Made by a program: the position numbers and the translations under genes | Notes under the pieces: model-generated | What the model was told of the DNA's origin: nothing | What the model saw: only the letters and a program-made list of their open reading frames with translations | The model's database searches: none | Assembly (NCBI RefSeq): GCF_000613125.1 | Contig: NZ_HG964497.1 | Span: 2,992,971-3,056,970 of the forward strand | Direction of reading: 5' to 3' | From: Bacillus sp. EB01 | Lineage (GTDB): Bacteria > Bacillota > Bacilli > Bacillales > Cytobacillaceae | DNA: 64,000 nt | Part shown: positions 25,545-35,105 of the stretch, piece after piece | How positions within the stretch are numbered: position 1 is the stretch's first letter | Layout of the letters: every line of letters starts with the position of its first letter

Positions 25545-26441
25545 CTATGGCTGAAGATTTTCCTCCAGGCTCCGCAATACTGTGCAGGCGGCGCCAAAAA
25601 GGCCAGATTTGTTTTTTAAGAGGCTTGGTTCCAGCCTTTCGTGCCAATCCTGGTGAAGAGCATGATGGCACAGTGAAATATAATGCTTTTTTACTAATTC
25701 GTAAAAATTGGGCTGGTTGTTTATGACACCGCCGCCCAAAACAATCCTTGCCGGATCAAGGAGGGCAGAAACATGAAAAATCGCATTGGCAATCTCAGAT
25801 GCTTTTTTATCAAAATAAGCATCTAAACAGCTGTCACCTTGGTTCCATTGTTCAAAAGCATCTTGTAAAGATTTACAGCCATATTCTTTAGCAGTTTCTC
25901 TCTCCATGGCCGATCCTGAAGCCGAAGTTTCAAGGGTCCCCCCATTAACCGGGAAAAAGCCTATTTCTCCTGCCATCCCGCATCCCTTGAGGGGTTTCCC
26001 GTCCAACAGTATGGAAGCACCTATGCCTGTGCTGACAGTAACATATACAAACAGCCCTGTATGGAAGTTCCGGATTTCAGCTTCACCAACAGCTGCCGCC
26101 CTAACGTCATGTTCAAAACCAACCACAGCAGTGGGAAATTCATTTTTCAACAAATCACCTAAATAAAAATTTCGCCAGGGTAAATTGTTCGAGTAAATGG
26201 CAATCCCCTCTGTCATATCAACCTGTCCCGGGATAGCAACGCCCATGTTGTCTAACTGATTTTTCATAAGCCCCGATTTGTTTAGAACTTGATAAATGGA
26301 TGCGAGCAAAGATGAGTACATTGTCTCTTCCGTGGCACAGTTGCTCTTTTCAACATGCTCGGCAACCCACATCTTGTTTTCATTCAGTATTCCAGTGGCA
26401 ATTTTCGTTCCGCCAATATCAACCGACAGTGTATATCCCAC
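25545..26441 (-). CDS. ROK family sugar kinase (putative GalNAc kinase)
   Basis: 298 residues from GTG 26441, with GGAGGGG 6 nt upstream; the frame continues upstream but that part is not ROK-like. ATP-binding start LSVDIGGTKIATGIL, GVAIPGQVD, HDVRAAAVGEAEI in the catalytic-Asp region and VSTGIGASILLDG. The usual zinc site is missing: AGEIGF replaces AGEIGH and there is no CxCGxxGC. ROK kinases phosphorylate amino sugars at O6; AgaK in GalNAc pathways is of this family. It lies 19 bp after the SIS gene. Confidence 0.87.
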   Translation of the reverse strand: MGYTLSVDIGGTKIATGILNENKMWVAEHVEKSNCATEETMYSSLLASIYQVLNKSGLMKNQLDNMGVAIPGQVDMTEGIAIYSNNLPWRNFYLGDLLKNEFPTAVVGFEHDVRAAAVGEAEIRNFHTGLFVYVTVSTGIGASILLDGKPLKGCGMAGEIGFFPVNGGTLETSASGSAMERETAKEYGCKSLQDAFEQWNQGDSCLDAYFDKKASEIANAIFHVSALLDPARIVLGGGVINNQPNFYELVKKHYISLCHHALHQDWHERLEPSLLKNKSGLFGAACTVLRSLEENLQP

Positions 26442-26460
26442 CTGATCCCCTCCACTTTGT

Positions 26461-27489
26461 TTACAGCTGGATTTGTACAACCTGGGTAAGATTTCTCGGC
26501 TTGTCAGGATCCAGTCCAAGGGCGAGAGCTTTGTAGTAGGCAAGGAGCTGGAGTTGCGGCATGAAGGCTGCTGCCAAGTCATCCGATGGTTCCAATGAAG
26601 GGATTGGGACGTTGATATCTCCCGCCAGGCCAGTACCTTCTTTGCCAAGAACTACAACTGTCCCTCCTTTTCCTTGTATATCAGCAATAAGGCTCTCATC
26701 ATATTCCAAGGTAGAATCGGAACTCAGGAGTACAGCTACAGTCACGTTGTCAACAATCGATATCGGGCCATGACGAAACTCAAGGTTCGAATAGCTTTCG
26801 CATTCTGTTTGGGTCATTTCCTTAAGCTTCAAGGTTGCTTCCTTTGCCAGACCGTTAAACACACCAGCCCCGAGGAAGATGAACCTTTTAAACTTATCAT
26901 TTTCAGCAAGGAGACGCAGTTGGTCCTTATCAGCAAGAACACTGCCAGCCAATGCAGGCATGCTTCCCAGTATGGACATCTTTTCCTTACTACCGGAAAC
27001 CAAAGCGGCATATAGTTGCAAAGAAAAAAGCATATTAGAGAACGATTGCGTCATAACAACACTTTTTTCATTAATAAAATCCAGTTCAATCGCTGCTTCT
27101 GCGAAAGCGGTTATCTGGCTCCCTTTATTGCACGTTACGGCCAAGGTTTTAATGTTCTCGCTTCCATTTACATGCTTGAGAGCTTTGACAACCTCGGATG
27201 TGGTACCTGAGCGGGAAATCGCGACCAGCCTGTAGAAAGAGTCCTTAGAAAATACCGTATCAGGATCCATAAATATTTCTGAAGCCGGAACTGCCATAGC
27301 TGTTTTTCCTGTGACTTTTTGAAAGTATTTTGCAGCCGCATGTGCAAGGTAAAAGGAAGTACCGCACCCTGTAAAAACGTGGATTTCGTTATCCTTCATC
27401 ACTTGCGGGGTAAATTTCTCCATTAACTCATAAGTTTTTAGTAAAGCTTCGCCCTGGCTAGTAATTTCTTTCCATGTATAATTACTCAT
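26461..27489 (-). CDS. SIS-domain amino-sugar phosphate isomerase/deaminase (AgaS-like)
   Basis: 342 residues with two SIS domains: about 35-165 (VFTGCGTSFYLAHAAAKYF, AISRSGTTSEVVKALK) and about 195-330 (FIFLGAGVFNGLAKEATLKL, EFRHGPISIV). It resembles the isomerase half of GlmS and the AgaS/FrlB group. In context it would convert galactosamine-6-P to tagatose-6-P and ammonia. Its ATG overlaps the PfkB stop by 4 bp. No glutaminase domain is present. Confidence 0.87.
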   Translation of the reverse strand: MSNYTWKEITSQGEALLKTYELMEKFTPQVMKDNEIHVFTGCGTSFYLAHAAAKYFQKVTGKTAMAVPASEIFMDPDTVFSKDSFYRLVAISRSGTTSEVVKALKHVNGSENIKTLAVTCNKGSQITAFAEAAIELDFINEKSVVMTQSFSNMLFSLQLYAALVSGSKEKMSILGSMPALAGSVLADKDQLRLLAENDKFKRFIFLGAGVFNGLAKEATLKLKEMTQTECESYSNLEFRHGPISIVDNVTVAVLLSSDSTLEYDESLIADIQGKGGTVVVLGKEGTGLAGDINVPIPSLEPSDDLAAAFMPQLQLLAYYKALALGLDPDKPRNLTQVVQIQL

Positions 27490-28430
27490 GACCTCACCTC
27501 TGCTAATTTTTGTGTTTCTACACTTGCTGCAAAAACCATGTAATCGTCCAGATCAATACGTCCAGCCCTTTGCTGCAGTGCATTGGCCATTCCCGCTGCC
27601 ATTCCACTCCTAAGGCATTGCTCCGTATTGCCATTCCGGGCCAGATTATAACCAATCCCTGCAAAAGTGGCATCGCCGCTGCCCACAGTGTTCAATGGGA
27701 TTATCGGAGGAAGCTTCGCCCGGAAAACACCCTCACAGGAAACACCAATTGCTCCTTCCTTTCCCAAAGAAACAAAAACATGGTTTATCCCGCTTTTGTA
27801 TAACTTTACAGCCTCATGGATGATTTCATCTTCATCCTTAAGCACCTTTCCACAAAACTCATTCAGCTCCGCAATATTTGGTTTAATGAAACTCGGCTTG
27901 CTCTTCAGGCCTTCTTTGAAAGCCAAGCCGCTCGTATCAAGACCAACTGTTTTTCCTTGAGCTTTAATCACCTCTACCAAATCCCGATATGAACCATGCT
28001 CCAATCCTGCAGGCAGGCTTCCGGATATAAGAACCATTTCGCACTCTGAAACAAGCGTTTTAAAGCCGGAGAGGAAATTAGCCCACTCTTCCCTGCTTAC
28101 TTCAATCCCCTGTTCCAAAATCTCTGTTTCCCGATTTGACTCTTCATCAATGATATTCAGGCAGGTGCGTGTTTCTCCATCAATTTCAAACCATCTCTGG
28201 CCAATATTGAATCCACCAAGAAGCCTCTGCAGTTCCTTGCCTGTATCGCCACCTACAAACCCGGTGACATTCACCTCTTTGCCAAGGGACGAAAGGACTT
28301 TTGCCACATTTACACCCTTACCTCCAGGCTCGGCTGCCTGCTTCAATACCCTGTTCGTACCGCCAAGACTAAATCCAGGGATCCAGTAGGTTTTATCGAT
28401 AGCGGCATTAAGTGTTACAGTCAGGATCAT
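27486..28430 (-). CDS. PfkB-family kinase (tagatose-6-P/1-phosphofructokinase type)
   Basis: 314 residues. ILTVTLNAAIDKTYWIPGF at the start, GGKGVNVAKVLSSLG as the substrate motif and NTVGSGDATFAGIGY as the catalytic/anion-hole motif place it in the LacC/FruK/AgaZ-like group. It would phosphorylate tagatose-6-P to the 1,6-bisphosphate. It overlaps the aldolase gene by 4 bp upstream and the SIS gene by 4 bp downstream, so the three are translationally coupled. Confidence 0.9.
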   Translation of the reverse strand: MILTVTLNAAIDKTYWIPGFSLGGTNRVLKQAAEPGGKGVNVAKVLSSLGKEVNVTGFVGGDTGKELQRLLGGFNIGQRWFEIDGETRTCLNIIDEESNRETEILEQGIEVSREEWANFLSGFKTLVSECEMVLISGSLPAGLEHGSYRDLVEVIKAQGKTVGLDTSGLAFKEGLKSKPSFIKPNIAELNEFCGKVLKDEDEIIHEAVKLYKSGINHVFVSLGKEGAIGVSCEGVFRAKLPPIIPLNTVGSGDATFAGIGYNLARNGNTEQCLRSGMAAGMANALQQRAGRIDLDDYMVFAASVETQKLAEVRS

Positions 28431-29290
28431 TTCACGGCAACCCTTGATGAAGAGCCTAGCAATTCAATCTTCTTCTCGACAATGTCGGCTACAGCCTCCA
28501 TTGCTGGAACGAAATACTTGCGAGGGTCACTTTCGTTCGGATGTACGTCAAAGAATCCTTTTAACGCAGTGGCAAAAGCCACCTTCAATTCAGTGGAAAA
28601 ATTGACTTTCGCAACACCATAAGACAATGCTTTGATAACATCATGTTCTGGAACGCCGGAAGCACCATGCATGACAATTGGCAAAGAGACAAGCTCTTTG
28701 ATTTCCCCAAGCAAGCCAAAGTTCAACTCGGGGTCTTTTTTATATAGCCCGTGCGCTGTACCGAAAGCTGGGGCGAAAAAGTCAATTCCGGTCTGTTCCG
28801 CAAAGATTTTTGCTGACTGTGGATCCGTCATCATAGCATTGGCCTCATCTACATCGAGGTCATCCTCAACCCCGCCAATTGTACCAAGCTCCGCTTCCAC
28901 CGGGACTCCCATTGGACGGGCCGCGTTGACAACACTTCTTACGAGATTGATATTTTCTTCGAATGGAAGATGGGAGCCATCAATCATAATGGACGTATAT
29001 CCTGCCCGGAGGCACTTCATTGCTGTTTCAAAAGAATCACCATGATCAAGATGAAGCGCGACCGGAATAGCCACTTTTTCAGCAGTTGCTTTAACCATGC
29101 TAACGGTTCTTTCTAATCCAAGATAGTTGATTGTGCCTGGTGTGGTTTGAATAATAATCGGCGCGCCCAACCGGTTTGCCCTATCACAGACAGCTTTTAA
29201 GATTTCAAGGTTGTGTGCCGCAAAAGCCCCAACCGCATAATTGTTCTGATACGCGTCGTAAATAATTTCCCTGCTTGATACTAAAGCCAT
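28427..29290 (-). CDS. Class II tagatose/fructose-1,6-bisphosphate aldolase
   Basis: 287 residues of the KbaY/GatY/FbaA group. Zinc and catalytic residues: LHLDHGDSFE, MIDGSHLPFEEN, VEAELGTIGG, FGTAHGLYK and MHGASGVPEHD. It splits the bisphosphate into dihydroxyacetone-P and glyceraldehyde-3-P. It is the first gene after the TTGATGGGTCAA site at 29326, so a second transcription unit may start here. Confidence 0.92.
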   Translation of the reverse strand: MALVSSREIIYDAYQNNYAVGAFAAHNLEILKAVCDRANRLGAPIIIQTTPGTINYLGLERTVSMVKATAEKVAIPVALHLDHGDSFETAMKCLRAGYTSIMIDGSHLPFEENINLVRSVVNAARPMGVPVEAELGTIGGVEDDLDVDEANAMMTDPQSAKIFAEQTGIDFFAPAFGTAHGLYKKDPELNFGLLGEIKELVSLPIVMHGASGVPEHDVIKALSYGVAKVNFSTELKVAFATALKGFFDVHPNESDPRKYFVPAMEAVADIVEKKIELLGSSSRVAVK

Positions 29291-29325
29291 GTTTTTCCCC
29301 GCCTCTTAAAAAAAGTGTTGTTGGG

Positions 29326-29337
29326 TTGATGGGTCAA
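29326..29337. promoter_or_regulatory. Candidate operator upstream of the aldolase gene
   Basis: TTGATGGGTCAA (TTGA-tggg-TCAA dyad). On the minus strand it provides TTGACC as a possible -35, but the -10 is poor. The same 12-mer lies at the promoter of the ABC transporter operon (35144-35155). Confidence 0.5.
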
Positions 29338-29355
29338 GTACACTTGAAACAGAGC

Positions 29356-30087
29356 TTAAATCAGCTCTGTGTAAAACCTGCAGCGGTCACCGCGGACAAT
29401 TGATTTACAATATTCCACCGGCTGACCTTTTTCATTGTATGCAATCCTTTCGAGCAATAATGCCGGATTGCCTTCTTTCACTCCTAGTTGAATCGCTTCA
29501 TAATCCAGTATCAGTACAGGCTCGAACGTTTCTTTCGCCGATGTTACCTGGACGCCGAAATCTGCTGTCAGGACGTCGTATAAAGGAACGCTGCCTACCT
29601 TTTTTATTTTTGATAAATCATCTACAATCGCCTTTGGAAGAAAAGAAGATTCAAGAATGATTGGTTCATCATTAGCACAGCGAAGCCTTTTTAATAAAAC
29701 AACAGGCTCGTCTTTATTAATTTTTAGCGCGTTGGCAATTTTCTGGCTTGCCTTACCCTCGCTTATTTCAAGGATAATATCCTTCGGTTTCAGGCCTTTC
29801 TCTTTCAATACCTGGCTAAAGCTGTAAAACCCTGACAAGGATTGTTCGATTTTCGGTTTATTAACAAAGGTCCCGGTCCCTTGTACACGATACAGCACGC
29901 CTTCTTTCACCAAATCGTCGATTGCCCTTATCACTGTATTGCGGCTGACATTATATTGGTCCACCAGCTGATGCTCTGAAGGGATTTTATCCCCCGGTTT
30001 CCAGGTGTGGTTTTCAATGTTTTCCAAAATAATTTCCTTTAACTGATGATAAAGCGGCACAAAGCTGCTTGAATCCAACATCTTCAT
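29356..30087 (-). CDS. GntR/UTRA (HutC-type) regulator
   Basis: About 243 residues. The N-terminal winged helix is VPLYHQLKEIILENI with the recognition region SEHQLVDQYNVSRNTVIRAI and wing RVQGTGTFVNKP. The C-terminal UTRA ligand domain (about 85-240) ends PVEYCKSIVRGDRCRFYTEL. Such regulators (NagR/YvoA, AgaR-like, FrlR) sense sugar phosphates. ATG 30087 has AGGA 8 nt upstream; an in-frame TTG at 30105 is the longer option. It probably controls this locus. Confidence 0.9.
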   Translation of the reverse strand: MKMLDSSSFVPLYHQLKEIILENIENHTWKPGDKIPSEHQLVDQYNVSRNTVIRAIDDLVKEGVLYRVQGTGTFVNKPKIEQSLSGFYSFSQVLKEKGLKPKDIILEISEGKASQKIANALKINKDEPVVLLKRLRCANDEPIILESSFLPKAIVDDLSKIKKVGSVPLYDVLTADFGVQVTSAKETFEPVLILDYEAIQLGVKEGNPALLLERIAYNEKGQPVEYCKSIVRGDRCRFYTELI

Positions 30088-30131
30088 GTTCCTCTTCCTT
30101 TCCAAAGCCTAAAAAACTATCCATTAACTTT

Positions 30132-30144
30132 ATAGTAATACTAT
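30132..30144. promoter_or_regulatory. Palindrome upstream of gntR
   Basis: ATAGTAATACTAT, a 13-bp dyad around one central base, 45 nt before the regulator start and overlapping the stop of the GH123 gene. It may be an autoregulatory operator. Confidence 0.35.
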
Positions 30145-31817
30145 TGGCTCTCTGCCGCTATTTTATTGTTGAACATAACTCCAATTATTCGGTTGAGTTC
30201 TTCCCTTTTGATTAGAATCCAGTCATTCTCCCTCGGAAATTCTGAAAAGGTTAATGGTTTTTCTAACCCTTCTTCAATAAATCGAATGACTTCTTCCCTG
30301 CCTATTACCGATTCAAGCAGTTGAAGAGCACGCAAGTCCTGAAGCGCCTCATAAAGCACTTCCATCCTGACCGATTCAATCGGACCAGTTTCCCCAGGAT
30401 AGACAAGAAAGGCATCCCCAGATGGAAAGCTATAACCTGCGTCCGTGTTCCTGAATGGGTCAATTTTAGCTTTTGATAATTTCGTGAACCAGAAATTATA
30501 ACCCCAGTGAAGAAAGCCGGCAATACCGAACTTATAAAGCTGAAAACCGATGATTCTATTCCTTGATGAAGGGAAGTTAAAGAACCGGTTGGAAACATCC
30601 TTTGTTTGCAAGCAGCAATAATACGTCCACAAATTTGGCACTTCATTCATAATGAACGGGTCAATATGGTCATTCGAAGGAATCGGGTTTTGGACGAGAC
30701 CTTTCTCATAAAATTGATAATCTGAAAGCGCATCAATAACCGGATATTCGTTTACATACTGATTTACGAGTTGGCTTGCCTTTGAATAAGATTCCAGGTG
30801 CTCCAAACTCGGTTCATCTGACACATGGAAATAAACGCATTCTTCCAACCCGCGACTTTTGATATACTTTTTCAATTCAGGGAAAAACTGCGCCAGGAAG
30901 GCTTTGTATTCATTCCCTGCAGCATCAGTTTCCCATCCGAAAATCCTTTTTTGTTCACCATTTTCAGTGGCAATAATTTTTGGTGCGCTTTTTGCTCCCC
31001 ACTGAGTAAAAAAATGGGCAAATTCAAAGTACTTAATCCCTTTTCTTTTGCAAAGCTCAACCCAGCGATCGACTTTTTCAAAAGAAAAGGAATAGTTCTC
31101 CCCTTCCTTTCGTACATCCACAAGCTGCACAGTCGGACGTTCAGACCCCACTGCCGTATCAAGCGGCGGTGTGAACAAAGGGGTCAAAATCATGTTTATT
31201 CCATGCCGTCCAGCAGTCTCCACGTAACTTTCGATCAATTCCCAATGTTCTTCACTGAACACATTGACATTGTACTGAAGCGCAAGGCAATCTGTGTGGA
31301 ACCATTCTGTATGAATCAGCTTCTGTTCAGGAAGTAGCTGAGGAAAAATCGTCAGCTTAAATTCCTCCGTCCCGAGCACCTCGCCTTCCTGATTTACGAA
31401 TCGTACCGTTATCGGGTGGAGGCCAGCAACTGATTTCCCTTCAAGATGAATAGTTATCCATACCGACCGCCATTGGTTTGGGAATGCTATTACCCCTTCT
31501 TCAGTTAACGGAAGAAGCGGGTCTGGGTAGAGTCCGGGTGTCGATCTGAGAATCCACTCATCCGGGTCTTCATAACAAGGAAGTTCCGACGGCACCAGGC
31601 CAACTACCCTCCGTTCCAAGCTGTCTAGTAGTTGTGTTTCAATCTCAATACCAATATCCTTGATCATTTTTCCTTTCGCTCGGTATGCAACCTGAAAGGA
31701 AAAGGTTTCATTTGATAAGGCTGAACCCTTTTTATAAGGTGTAGCTCTAAGGTCCTGATCAGGAAACACTTTAATTAAAGAATGTATGCACCTAGTTTCA
31801 ATCACCCATGAATCCAT
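30141..31817 (-). CDS. GH123/DUF4091-type glycoside hydrolase (beta-N-acetylgalactosaminidase-like)
   Basis: 558 residues, no signal peptide, so it acts in the cytoplasm. An N-terminal beta-sandwich-like part (about 1-180) is followed by a TIM-barrel-like domain. The adjacent acid pair in YFHVSDEPSLEHL fits the GH123 catalytic Asp-Glu, and the end VRMEVLYEALQDLRALQLLE fits the DUF4091 C-terminus. GH123 enzymes release GalNAc from beta-linked glycans by substrate-assisted catalysis. It follows the ABC permease genes, implying that imported oligosaccharide is cleaved inside. GGAGG stands 7 nt before ATG 31817. Confidence 0.8.
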   Translation of the reverse strand: MDSWVIETRCIHSLIKVFPDQDLRATPYKKGSALSNETFSFQVAYRAKGKMIKDIGIEIETQLLDSLERRVVGLVPSELPCYEDPDEWILRSTPGLYPDPLLPLTEEGVIAFPNQWRSVWITIHLEGKSVAGLHPITVRFVNQEGEVLGTEEFKLTIFPQLLPEQKLIHTEWFHTDCLALQYNVNVFSEEHWELIESYVETAGRHGINMILTPLFTPPLDTAVGSERPTVQLVDVRKEGENYSFSFEKVDRWVELCKRKGIKYFEFAHFFTQWGAKSAPKIIATENGEQKRIFGWETDAAGNEYKAFLAQFFPELKKYIKSRGLEECVYFHVSDEPSLEHLESYSKASQLVNQYVNEYPVIDALSDYQFYEKGLVQNPIPSNDHIDPFIMNEVPNLWTYYCCLQTKDVSNRFFNFPSSRNRIIGFQLYKFGIAGFLHWGYNFWFTKLSKAKIDPFRNTDAGYSFPSGDAFLVYPGETGPIESVRMEVLYEALQDLRALQLLESVIGREEVIRFIEEGLEKPLTFSEFPRENDWILIKREELNRIIGVMFNNKIAAESQ

Positions 31818-31863
31818 TCAGTCTCCTCCAACCGTAGAAAATACCTGTTGTTCGCTTCTGCAA

Positions 31864-32712
31864 TTAGCCCTTTGATCCGGAGAAGGATAAACCTTCAATA
31901 AAGTGCTTCTGCAGGATGATAAATATGACGATGACAGGCAATAAGGCCAGAACAGCTCCAGCCATCAGGATTGGATAGTCAGTCGTATGCTGGCCCCTTA
32001 AAAAAGCCAACCCTGCTGACAATGGCATTTTCTCGAGCGAGTTATTTACTATCAACGGCCACATCAACGATTTCCAACTGAATAAAATGGACGTAATGGA
32101 AAGTGCAATCAATCCTGGCTTTGCAAGCGGAAGCATAATCTTCCAGTATGTCTGAAAAGGATTGCAGCCGTCTATTCTCGCCGCTTCTTCAAGTTCCTTT
32201 GGCAGACTCATAAAAAATTGCCTCATTAAAAATGTTCCAAATGCACTGAACACCCCTGGGACAATCAATACATGCAGGCTATCGAGCCAGCCCAGCTTTT
32301 CCATCAGGAGGAACTGTGGGATTAGGAAGGCTTGGGACGGGATCATCAGGACTGATAAAAATAAGACAAATAACACATCCCTTCCAGGAAATTCAATCCT
32401 GGCAAAAGCATATCCCGCCATAGAACAAAAAATGAGCTGTCCAATCACAATACCCGCAGTCATCAAAAGGGTATTAACATAGAATTGGGCGAAAGGCAAT
32501 GAAGAGAAAATGTCGCTATAATTGCTCCACTGCATTTCATTTGGAAAAATCACCGGTGGAACTCTTGTTGACTCTGACATTGTCTTGAAAGAAGTGAGAA
32601 CCATCCATATAAATGGTGCCATCATCACTAAAGCGCCAAATGACAAGAGAAGGTGGATTGATACTTTTTTCAATCTAGTGTAGGCCGCGGTTTTAGCATT
32701 CATCCAAATCAT
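31864..32712 (-). CDS. Carbohydrate ABC transporter permease (MalG type)
   Basis: 282 residues, six membrane helices, with the EAA loop EAARIDGCNPFQTYWKIMLP that docks on the ATPase. The N-terminus FIWMVLTSFKTMSE is typical of the second permease of CUT1 systems. GGGAG lies 1 nt before ATG 32712 and 10 nt before ATG 32703, so the shorter start is possible. No ATPase gene is present in the locus; a shared MsmX-type ATPase is the usual solution in Bacillaceae. Confidence 0.92.
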   Translation of the reverse strand: MIWMNAKTAAYTRLKKVSIHLLLSFGALVMMAPFIWMVLTSFKTMSESTRVPPVIFPNEMQWSNYSDIFSSLPFAQFYVNTLLMTAGIVIGQLIFCSMAGYAFARIEFPGRDVLFVLFLSVLMIPSQAFLIPQFLLMEKLGWLDSLHVLIVPGVFSAFGTFLMRQFFMSLPKELEEAARIDGCNPFQTYWKIMLPLAKPGLIALSITSILFSWKSLMWPLIVNNSLEKMPLSAGLAFLRGQHTTDYPILMAGAVLALLPVIVIFIILQKHFIEGLSFSGSKG

Positions 32713-32724
32713 ACTCCCTTCTTC

Positions 32725-33675
32725 TTATTCATAATGGACCCATTTTTTCTGCAGTTTGACCTGGATCAGGGTTATGATAAAGATAATCAAGAAAATGAAG
32801 CATGCAATGGCCGATGCGTATCCTTTGTTGTTCGCCTCGAATGCCTGCTCAAAAAACAGGACAACCAACGTCCGAGTCTGCCCTTGCACCGGGCTCGTCG
32901 GCTCGATCATCATGAAGACGAGGTCGAACACCTGCAGCGCATCAATGAGTGATATGATAGCAACAAAAAATATCGTCGGCGTTAATAGCGGAAGTGTAAT
33001 TTTAAAGAACTTCCGGAATACTCCCGCGCCATCAATAGAAGCTGCCTCATATAGAGTTTGCGGTATCCCCTGCAGTCCTGAAAGAAAAAAGATGGTGTAA
33101 TACCCGACATGCATCCAGACACTTACGACAACAATTGAAAATAAAGCTGTATCCGGATTTGTAAGCCAGTTTGTGCCATCAATCGAGAACAAGCCAAGGA
33201 TATAATTTATTAAGCCGTACTTGTCTGCATATAGCCATTTCCAAACCATCGCGATTGCAGCTGGTATTGTCACGACTGGCAAAAAATAAATCGTCCGGTA
33301 AAAGGAGAGTCCTTTAATTTTTTGATTAAGGAACACAGCAATAACAATGGCAATCGAAATACTGACTGGCACAGAAACAACTGTATAGGTAAAGGTGTTT
33401 TTTAACGTGTTAAGTAACTCAGCGTCCTGAAGCATTCTCTCATAATTGGCCAATCCATCCCATTCGTAGTTACCAAACGCTTGCCATTTTGTAAAACTTA
33501 AATAAAACGTGTGGAAGCTGGGCCAAATGTAGAGAGCTAATAGGCCAATTAAGGTAGGGGCAATCATGAAATATCCCCATATCCAATCATTTCGCTTGAG
33601 TTTGCTCTTTTTTTGGACGAATGTATTGACCGGAAGACTGGTTGAAGGTACTTTCATTGGTCCATTAATGTTCAA
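32725..33675 (-). CDS. Carbohydrate ABC transporter permease (MalF/UgpA type)
   Basis: 316 residues with six or seven membrane helices and the EAA motif YEAASIDGAGVFRKFFKITL. It is the first permease of the CUT1 importer, 12 bp before the MalG-type gene. The start is TTG 33675, preceded by GAGGTGG. Confidence 0.92.
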   Translation of the reverse strand: MNINGPMKVPSTSLPVNTFVQKKSKLKRNDWIWGYFMIAPTLIGLLALYIWPSFHTFYLSFTKWQAFGNYEWDGLANYERMLQDAELLNTLKNTFTYTVVSVPVSISIAIVIAVFLNQKIKGLSFYRTIYFLPVVTIPAAIAMVWKWLYADKYGLINYILGLFSIDGTNWLTNPDTALFSIVVVSVWMHVGYYTIFFLSGLQGIPQTLYEAASIDGAGVFRKFFKITLPLLTPTIFFVAIISLIDALQVFDLVFMMIEPTSPVQGQTRTLVVLFFEQAFEANNKGYASAIACFIFLIIFIITLIQVKLQKKWVHYE

Positions 33676-33698
33676 TCCCTACCACCTCAAAAGGAAAT

Positions 33699-33728
33699 CG
33701 GGTCCCCCTCAATTGAATAGGGGGCCCG
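33699..33728 (-). terminator. Hairpin between binding-protein and permease genes
   Basis: CGGGTCCCCCT with AGGGGGCCCG, no T-run. Such stems after binding-protein genes usually raise the amount of binding protein over permease by protecting the upstream message. Confidence 0.6.
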
Positions 33729-33752
33729 TTAATTTAATGAGAAAGCCGAGGC

Positions 33753-35024
33753 TTACTCTTCGGCCAATACCTCGTTCATTTTATCCGCTAAAGCCTTTGC
33801 CGCTGTTGCTACATCCTGTTCACCTGTCCATGCTTTAGAGAGATAATCTCCCTCAACACCCTGCCATGCAGGTGTATTTTTGGAAGAAGGATAAGGGACC
33901 GCATATTCCAGGCTATCGATAAATACTTGCAGGTTCATTTCCGGGATGGATTTCACCCACGCTTCTTCTGTTCCTACATAGGCTGGAGTGAAGGCACCAC
34001 TTTCAGAGAATAGTTGGTTGGCTTCCTCCGTCCCAAGGTATTCAAGGAACTTCCACGCTTCTTCCTTATGCTTTGTATTTGCTGAGATAGCATGGGACAA
34101 GCCGTGTACAATTGTTGCGCGCTGTTTTCCCTGAGGTAGTTCTGCAACATCAACGTTCCCTTTAAGCGTTTCGTTTGCCGCAAACGGACCCGCCATCCAG
34201 GAACCGTCCCAAAGCATCGCGACTTTCTCTGATTCAAACAGGGAACGCGGCTCATTGTCCGTCATGGTTTCCAAAGTCGGTGATACTTTATGAACATGAA
34301 TTAAATCTGTCCAGAATTTCAGCCCTTCAATTGTTCCAGCATCATCAAAATGAGATTTCTTCAAATCATCGGAAATGACTTTTCCGCCTGCCTGATAGAT
34401 CGTATTGTAGTAATTTGATTGGTTATTAAGCTTCGCTGCGATTCCATATACATCCTTATCCACGTTCGTCAGCTTCTTTGCAGCTTCAATCATGTCGTTC
34501 CAATCCCATGTATTATCGGGATATTTTACGCCCGCTGCATCAAAGAGCTTTTTGTTATAAAAAAGAGCTGTAGTTGCAATATCCTTAGGAATTCCGTACT
34601 GTTTTCCATCATAGTTGTACAGTGTATTCATTGATTCAGGGAAATTATTGAGATCGACTTTACTATCTTTAATCAAATCATCAAGCGGCAAAAGGATGCC
34701 ATTTGAAGCGTATTTAACGAAGTTCGGGCCGTTCATCCAGAATACATCCGGAAGAACACTCCCTGTGGCTGCTGTTTCAAGTTTTGTCCAGTATTGATCC
34801 CAAGGAGTCACCTGCATTTTTACTTTAATGTTTGGATTGGCTTCCTGGAACTTTTTAATAACAGGTTCATACGATTTGGCCTGAGCATCATCCCAAAGCC
34901 CGACGGTTATTTCAACCTTTCCATCTTTTCCTTTTTTCCCACTGGCTGTGTCCGAACCTGTAGATGAACATGCAGTCATGACTAATACAAAGAGCGCAAC
35001 AAAAATAGCAAGTACTTTTCTCAT
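33753..35024 (-). CDS. Sugar ABC transporter substrate-binding lipoprotein
   Basis: 423 residues. Lipoprotein signal with lipobox VMTAC (Cys19), then an extracellular solute-binding family 1 fold (VEITVGLWDDAQAKSYEPVI, PDVFWMNGPNFVKYASNG, VAMLWDGSWMAGPF). It captures the oligosaccharide, here probably GalNAc-containing, for the two permeases. AGGGGG precedes ATG 35024. It is the first gene of the operon, behind a strong promoter and operator. Confidence 0.92.
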   Translation of the reverse strand: MRKVLAIFVALFVLVMTACSSTGSDTASGKKGKDGKVEITVGLWDDAQAKSYEPVIKKFQEANPNIKVKMQVTPWDQYWTKLETAATGSVLPDVFWMNGPNFVKYASNGILLPLDDLIKDSKVDLNNFPESMNTLYNYDGKQYGIPKDIATTALFYNKKLFDAAGVKYPDNTWDWNDMIEAAKKLTNVDKDVYGIAAKLNNQSNYYNTIYQAGGKVISDDLKKSHFDDAGTIEGLKFWTDLIHVHKVSPTLETMTDNEPRSLFESEKVAMLWDGSWMAGPFAANETLKGNVDVAELPQGKQRATIVHGLSHAISANTKHKEEAWKFLEYLGTEEANQLFSESGAFTPAYVGTEEAWVKSIPEMNLQVFIDSLEYAVPYPSSKNTPAWQGVEGDYLSKAWTGEQDVATAAKALADKMNEVLAEE

Positions 35025-35105
35025 CCAAATCCCCCTATTTAGTAGATTGACAGAGTTCTAAACTAAAAGTATGTAACTTCTCTCCTGATTGGAAAGTTAT
35101 TACAT

